A stretch of 64,000 nucleotides of DNA from contig MU278388.1 of assembly GCA_022385755.1 (NCBI GenBank), positions 1 through 64,000 on the forward strand, in the 5' to 3' direction. This stretch comes from Trametopsis cervina (taxonomy: Eukaryota > Basidiomycota > Agaricomycetes > Polyporales > Irpicaceae). Positions within the stretch are counted from its first letter, which is position 1. Each line of letters starts with the position of its first letter. Below are positions 59,212 through 64,000 of the stretch, piece after piece. A program made the position numbers and the translations under genes. The notes beneath the pieces were generated by a model. That model was not told the origin of the DNA. It worked only from the letters and a program-made list of their open reading frames with translations, and ran no database searches.

Positions 59212-62200
59212 ATGTCGGACACTAACGAGAAGGCGGCTCCCCCTGCGGAGCCGCAGGAGCCCACCACTGCCTCTGCCACCCCGCCCCCTGAGGAAAAGAG
59301 GAAGAGAGAGTACAAGGATTTCGGTCACGAAGAGGAAAAAGCGACTCGTGAGTTGGCAAAATTTTCTACCCCTTTCGCGTCGCTCGCAAACGACTAACAT
59401 TACGCTTTTCGTTTCCCAGACGCGAAGGTCGACATGTCTCAGGTTAGCTTTCTTCTGTTCTGCTCCGTAGTTTTCGAACACGGCGCTCAATTTCCGCCCT
59501 CAGATTCAACTTCGCGCGGAGGACTTGTACGATAAGGACAAGGTTGACCTCGAGACGATTGTCGTCGACGACGTCTTCAAGCTGCTCCAGTGCACGGACT
59601 CAGGTCTCGACGGCGCAGAAGCGACTCGTCGTCTCGAGCTCTTCGGCCCCAACAGGCTCGAGTCGGAGGAGCAGAACCCTTTCCTTCAGGTACGTCAAAC
59701 TCGCGCGCTGAGCGTCTCTTGACGTCAGTGTGCTAATATTAGCGTCCCCTCATTGACGCACGTCTCTGTAGTTCCTGGGTTTCATGTGGAATCCGCTATC
59801 GTGGGTCATGGAGGCCGCCGCTCTCGTCGCCATCGCTTTGTCTAACGGCGAGGGTCAGCCCCCTGACTGGGAAGATTTCGTCGGTATCGTCTTGCTTTTG
59901 ATCATCAACTCGGCTATTGGTTTCTACGAGGAGAGGAACGCGGGTAACGCGGTCAAGGCTCTCATGGACTCGCTCGCCCCCAAGGCGAGGGTCAAGCGTG
60001 ACGGCACCTGGCGCGAGATTGAGTCCGCTGACCTCGTCCCCGGTGACATGATCGCGTTCAAGATTGGTGACATCGTTCCCGCTGACTGCCGTCTCGTTGA
60101 GGCCGTCAACGTGTCTATCGATCAAGCTGCGCTCACTGGTGAATCGCTCCCCCAGAGCAAGAAGGTTGGCGACCAGTGCTTCTCGTGCGTACCGTTTTTT
60201 GTGTATCGTTTTTGCTCGTTTTATTGACAAAGTTTTCCTGTAGCGGTTCTACTTGCAAGCAGGGTGAAGCCGAGGGTGTTGTTATCTCCACTGGTGCCAA
60301 TACCTTCTTCGGTCGTGCTGCGTCGCTCGTCGGTCAGGACGACGATACCACTGGTCACTTGCAGAAGATTCTGGCTCAAATTGGTTCCTTCTGCCTGTGC
60401 GTTATCGGTACCTTCATCGTCGCGGAGCTCTTCTGCTTGTACGCCGGCTTCCGTTATCATTACCGTCGCGGCATCAACGACATCCTTGTCCTCTTGATCG
60501 GTGGTATCCCCATTGCCATGCCCACCGTGCTTTCCGTCACTCTCGCCGTCGGTGCCCAGCAGCTCGCCAAGTACAAGGCCATTGTCACTCGTATCACCGC
60601 TATCGAGGAGTTGGCTGCCGTTACTATTCTTTGCTCTGACAAGACCGGTACGCTCACCACCAACAAGCTCACCATTGACAAGACCACGTTGAAGACTTAC
60701 GGTCCTTTCAACGCTGACGACGTCATTCTGCTCGCTGCCTACGCTTCCCGTACCGAGAACCAGGATGCTATCGATGCCTGCGTCGTTGGCTCTATCGGTG
60801 ATCCCGCTCGCGCTCGTGCCGGCATTAAGCTGCTCGACTTCAAGCCCTTCAACCCCGTCGACAAGCGTACTGAGATCACCTACCGTGAGGAGTCCTCTGG
60901 CAAGCTCAAGCGTGTCACCAAGGGTATGACCGGTATCATCATCGAGCTCTGCACGCGCAACAAGACCGAGGAACTTGAGAATCAGCTCGAGGCCGACGTT
61001 GAGGAATTCGCTTCCCGTGGTCTCCGTGCCCTTGCTATCGCGTACGAGGAGGTTGACGGTGACGACCACGAGGCTGAGGGTAACGGCTTCGAGCTTATCG
61101 GTCTCCTTTCCATCTTCGACCCCCCTCGTGAGGATACCAAGCAGACTATCGATGACGCTATGCTCCTCGGTGTCAAGGTCAAGATGGTTACTGGTGATCA
61201 GCTCGCTATCGCAAAGGAGACTGGCCGTCGTCTCGGCCTCGGTGACCACATGTACCCCGCCAAGGTTCTTAAGGATGGACCTGAGCCCGGCAGCCGCTTC
61301 AACACCCTCGACGAGATGATCCTCGACGCCGACGGTTTTGCTGGGGTCTTCCCCGAGCACAAGTACGAAATTGTCAAGCGTCTCCAAGGACTTGGTCACC
61401 TTTGCGCCATGACCGGTGATGGTGCCAACGATGCCCCCGCTCTGTCCCGTGCCAACGTTGGTATTGCCGTCGAGGGTGCTACTGATGCTGCTCGTGGTGC
61501 TGCTGATATTGTCTTGACTGAGCCCGGTCTGTCCACCATCGTCCATGCCATTCGCGGTTCTCGTGTCATCTTCCAGCGTATGAGGAACTACTCGATCTAC
61601 GCCTGCGCCGTCACCATCCGTATTGTCGTCTGCTTCTCGATCCTCGCGTTTGCGTTCAAGTTCGACTTCCCGCCGTTCATGGTTCTGGTCATCGCCCTGC
61701 TCAATGACGGTACCATCATGACCCTCTCTGTCGACCGTGTCTTGCCCTCGTCGACACCGGACAGTTGGAACTTGGCCGAGATTTTCGCTTACGCCTTCGC
61801 GTACGGGTTCTACCTCACCCTGTCTACGTTCGTGTTCATTTCTTGCTCGTATTTCGCGTTTGCTAACCGTCCTTGTTCTTCAGGATTGCCTTCGTCGCCA
61901 TTTGCATCAGGACCGACTGGTTCAACCGCAAGTTTGGTGTCACGTTCTCCGGTGGTCTTACCACTGCTGCCAGCAACCACAATGACCCCAAGCTCCACAC
62001 TGTCGTCTACCTGCAGGTCGCTATCATCTCGCAAGCCCTTATCTTCATCACCCGTTCGCATGGTTGGTTCTTCACCGAGCGTCCGTCGGTCGCCCTCTTC
62101 TGCGCCTTCTGTATCGCTCAGCTCGTGTCCTCCATTATTGCCGCCTACGGTAACTGGGGCTTCACCGACATCGAGGCTGTTGAGGGTGGTTGGATTGGTA

Positions 62201-62600
62201 TCGTCTGGGTCTGGGTAAGTGTCATCTGATCTGTTTATCTCGAGCGCACACTTATTTTGTTATGTAGAACATCGTTTGGTTCGCCCCCATGGATCTGATC
62301 AAGTTCGCCATGAAGGCTACTATCATCAAGCGTCTGCGTGAGCGTCATGAGGCTTCCCTTCGCCAGGAGACCAGCCAGGCCGCCAGCGGTGTTCCCATTA
62401 CCCGCACCCAGTCTCGCGCCGCTTCGCTCCACGAGTCTCTCTACTCGAACCGTGTTTCTTTCCTCCGCCGTGCCGCCAACAAGGTCGGTTTCAGGCAAAA
62501 GGTTTCGGTCAAGGCCGAGGAGCTTCGCCGCTTCTCCAGCATCCAAGCTGCGCAGACGGGCTCCGTGCTCGCCCGCCATCCTTCGCGACCGACCGCATAG
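59212..62600 (+). CDS. PMA1: Plasma-membrane H+-ATPase (P3A-type), 1,001 aa
   Basis: Pumps protons out of the cell using ATP and sets the membrane potential that drives nutrient uptake. Exons 59,212-59,347, 59,420-59,442 (a 23-bp microexon), 59,504-59,689, 59,772-60,184, 60,244-61,827, 61,884-62,214 and 62,268-62,600 add up to 3,006 nt with consistent phases. Motifs: TGES (actuator), the M4 helix [20 protein letters not shown], the phosphorylation site [12 protein letters not shown], the KGM nucleotide site, [36 protein letters not shown] (hinge), the M5 start RMRNYSIYA, and C-terminal membrane spans with a cytosolic tail rich in Arg and Ser that is regulatory in relatives. It is intact and of the usual length. 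Codon use is strongly biased to C-ending codons, in line with high expression. Confidence 0.97.
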
Positions 62601-63450
62601 ACGTGATTCTCCTATGATAGACCTCAAGCAGCACAAGCCCCTACTGTAACATTCCTCACAATCTGTCATGGCATCTATACCCGAAGGTCGACGCAACATA
62701 TTAGCCCACTATACTGGTGTCATCGTGTCCCCCCTAATACAATCCATTTTTACCCCCATACATATTATCCTCGACATCAGATATCTGACTCAATCGGTTC
62801 GCGTGCTTGTTTCGACCTCTTCGGGCGTAGGTTCCTTTTGCGTGTTTCGGCTGGGCGCAACGAGGACTTCTGGGGTTCACTCAACGACTGCAGGTTATTC
62901 GATATGTCGTACGTAAATAATATTGCATCTTCACGATGATTCATGGCTTTTCCCTTCCCTTATACGTCTCGTCTCCTTCTCTACACTTCCCGTTCATGTC
63001 GCCACGACCTCATGTATCTCGCGGGGACTGGGAGGCAGCAAATATTCCACTGGCCTCCTTTCGTTACCCACTATTCTTACGTCGCATTGTGACTCCTTTC
63101 ACCGTATTATTCTTGACATTGGCACCCACGTATATAGTCTTCTCTTCGTACATACATTGCCGACGACCATTCCTATGATACAAATGGAAAGATTAATCTA
63201 GAAGTTTAACACAATCTCGTGTGTGATCGTTTGAGCTGGTCGTGCCTTCCCTGAATTCGTCACGGAATTATAAACTGTCAAAGTCACTGTCACATACAAG
63301 GCTCAGATCTTGATACAGTAGCCTTGGTATTCAAACGCTTCATACAGTAGAGTCAATCCAACGAGCCACGGGCATGCAGAAAGCGAGGCGGAGGCGCACC
63401 TCACTGCTTCATAAACTCCACGCCTTGCCAGAAACACTCACTGAACATCG
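62601..63450. other. Intergenic region
   Basis: Contains the 3' end of the ATPase transcript and the upstream region of the next gene. Stop-free plus-strand frames around 62,668-63,201 have no domain character. No terminator or promoter element is clear. Confidence 0.4.
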
Positions 63451-64000
63451 ATGGAACGCAGATCTGGTTTAAACCGCCTTAACGACGACGTGCTTGCACT
63501 CATCTGCGCTGCCGTCAGCCAAGACTCGAAGCCAATGTGGAAATATAATGGTTCACGGCTCGTACGGGAGGTGACGACTCTCATTCTCGGACAGATATAA
63601 CACTGCTGACAACTTCAGACCTCCCTGAAATTCTTTTCACTTACGTGCAGGCGGGTCTGGGCACACTGCGTCCCCTACCTATTCCAGCGAGTCAAGATGT
63701 ACAGCATGGGGAAGAACACGTTGACTCGAGCAGCGAAGATGGTCAACAACTGGAACCCAGCATACTCGAAGCACCTGCGGTGAGTGAACTCGCTGTTTGT
63801 GTGCTGAGATGTATAATTGATCGGAAAGCAGTAAGCTGTCCATCGCGCTTTCTGACCCGTCGGGCTTTGTGCTGGGGGTTTCTCTTGTCGAAGACCTCGC
63901 TGCAAAATTGGCCGATACACTTGACATGATCTCGAAAGCGGCCACACGTCTCGAGACGCTGCGTATAGAGATTGAGGGGTACCGCATGGCGTTGTTCCAG
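63451..64000 (+). CDS. F-box-like protein, N-terminal part (runs off the window)
   Basis: F-box proteins recruit substrates to SCF ubiquitin ligases through Skp1. ATG at 63,451. Exons 63,451-63,570, 63,619-63,779 and 63,832 onward, joined at GT-AG sites in phase, give LNRLNDDVLALICAAVSQDS, SLKFFSLTCRRVWAHCVPYL with FQRVKM, and then KLSIALSDPSGFVLGVSLVE and LAAKLADTLDMISKAATRLE. The first two exons match the F-box pattern (L-x-D-x-L ... SL-x-x-x-SLTCR); the rest looks like the start of a leucine-rich region. The substrate is unknown. The gene is incomplete here. Confidence 0.7.

Noticed and set aside
60221..61546. 441-codon frame antisense to PMA1
   Set aside because: A shadow of a highly codon-biased gene on the other strand.

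Overview
This window looks like chromosomal DNA of a filamentous basidiomycete, probably a mushroom-forming Agaricomycete. The genes carry many short introns (about 50-60 bp, GTRNGT...YAG), and typical basidiomycete families are present: a KDZ (Kyakuja/Dileera/Zisupton) DNA transposon, a DUF6533 membrane protein and other multi-span membrane proteins, COPII Sec23 and a PMA1-type proton ATPase. I identified no rRNA, functional tRNA or CRISPR array.

1-15,042 is a nest of mobile elements. A Ty3/gypsy retrotransposon (partial LTR at 1-107, broken gag-protease-RT-RNase H-integrase to about 13,622) was entered by a 5.6-kb hAT transposon (2,518-8,100; 8-bp target duplication; transposase that reads open over nine exons) and by two solo LTRs of its own kind (10,376-11,072 and 11,923-12,601, each with a perfect 5-bp duplication). 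A second LTR-element remnant and a third LTR follow. The retroelement carries many TGA stops where CGA is expected, a sign of CpG decay; the hAT transposase has none.

15,043-23,010 is AT-rich repeat DNA. A unit of about 2.27 kb occurs twice and partly a third time. It carries a 21-bp minisatellite, a recurring promoter-sized module, a tRNA-like insertion in one unit only, and an insert bounded by inverted repeats that holds a decayed SNF2-helicase fragment.

23,018-42,160 is mostly a gene region: a second SNF2-type helicase (minus strand; one nonsense codon, truncated just after helicase motif VI, introns full of a 15-bp palindrome), SEC23, a seven-span-like membrane protein, a TBC-domain Rab GAP with a C-terminal anchor, an SDS23-like CBS protein and a DUF6533 membrane protein. 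Duplicated blocks in direct and inverted orientation tie 33.8-34.7, 39.5-40.6, 42.2-42.8 and 52.2-52.6 kb together.

42,857-52,191 is a complete-looking KDZ transposon of 9,335 bp. It has a palindromic 8-bp target duplication, terminal inverted repeats identical over their first 330 bp, a KDZ transposase on the minus strand, and two divergently oriented passenger genes, one with an HMG-box-like segment. It sits inside a duplicated fragment of the TBC gene. This is the most interesting system in the window.

52,600-58,900 shows no convincing gene. It is followed by the plasma-membrane H+-ATPase gene (59,212-62,600, seven exons including a 23-bp microexon, 1,001 codons) and the start of an F-box-like gene that runs off the window.
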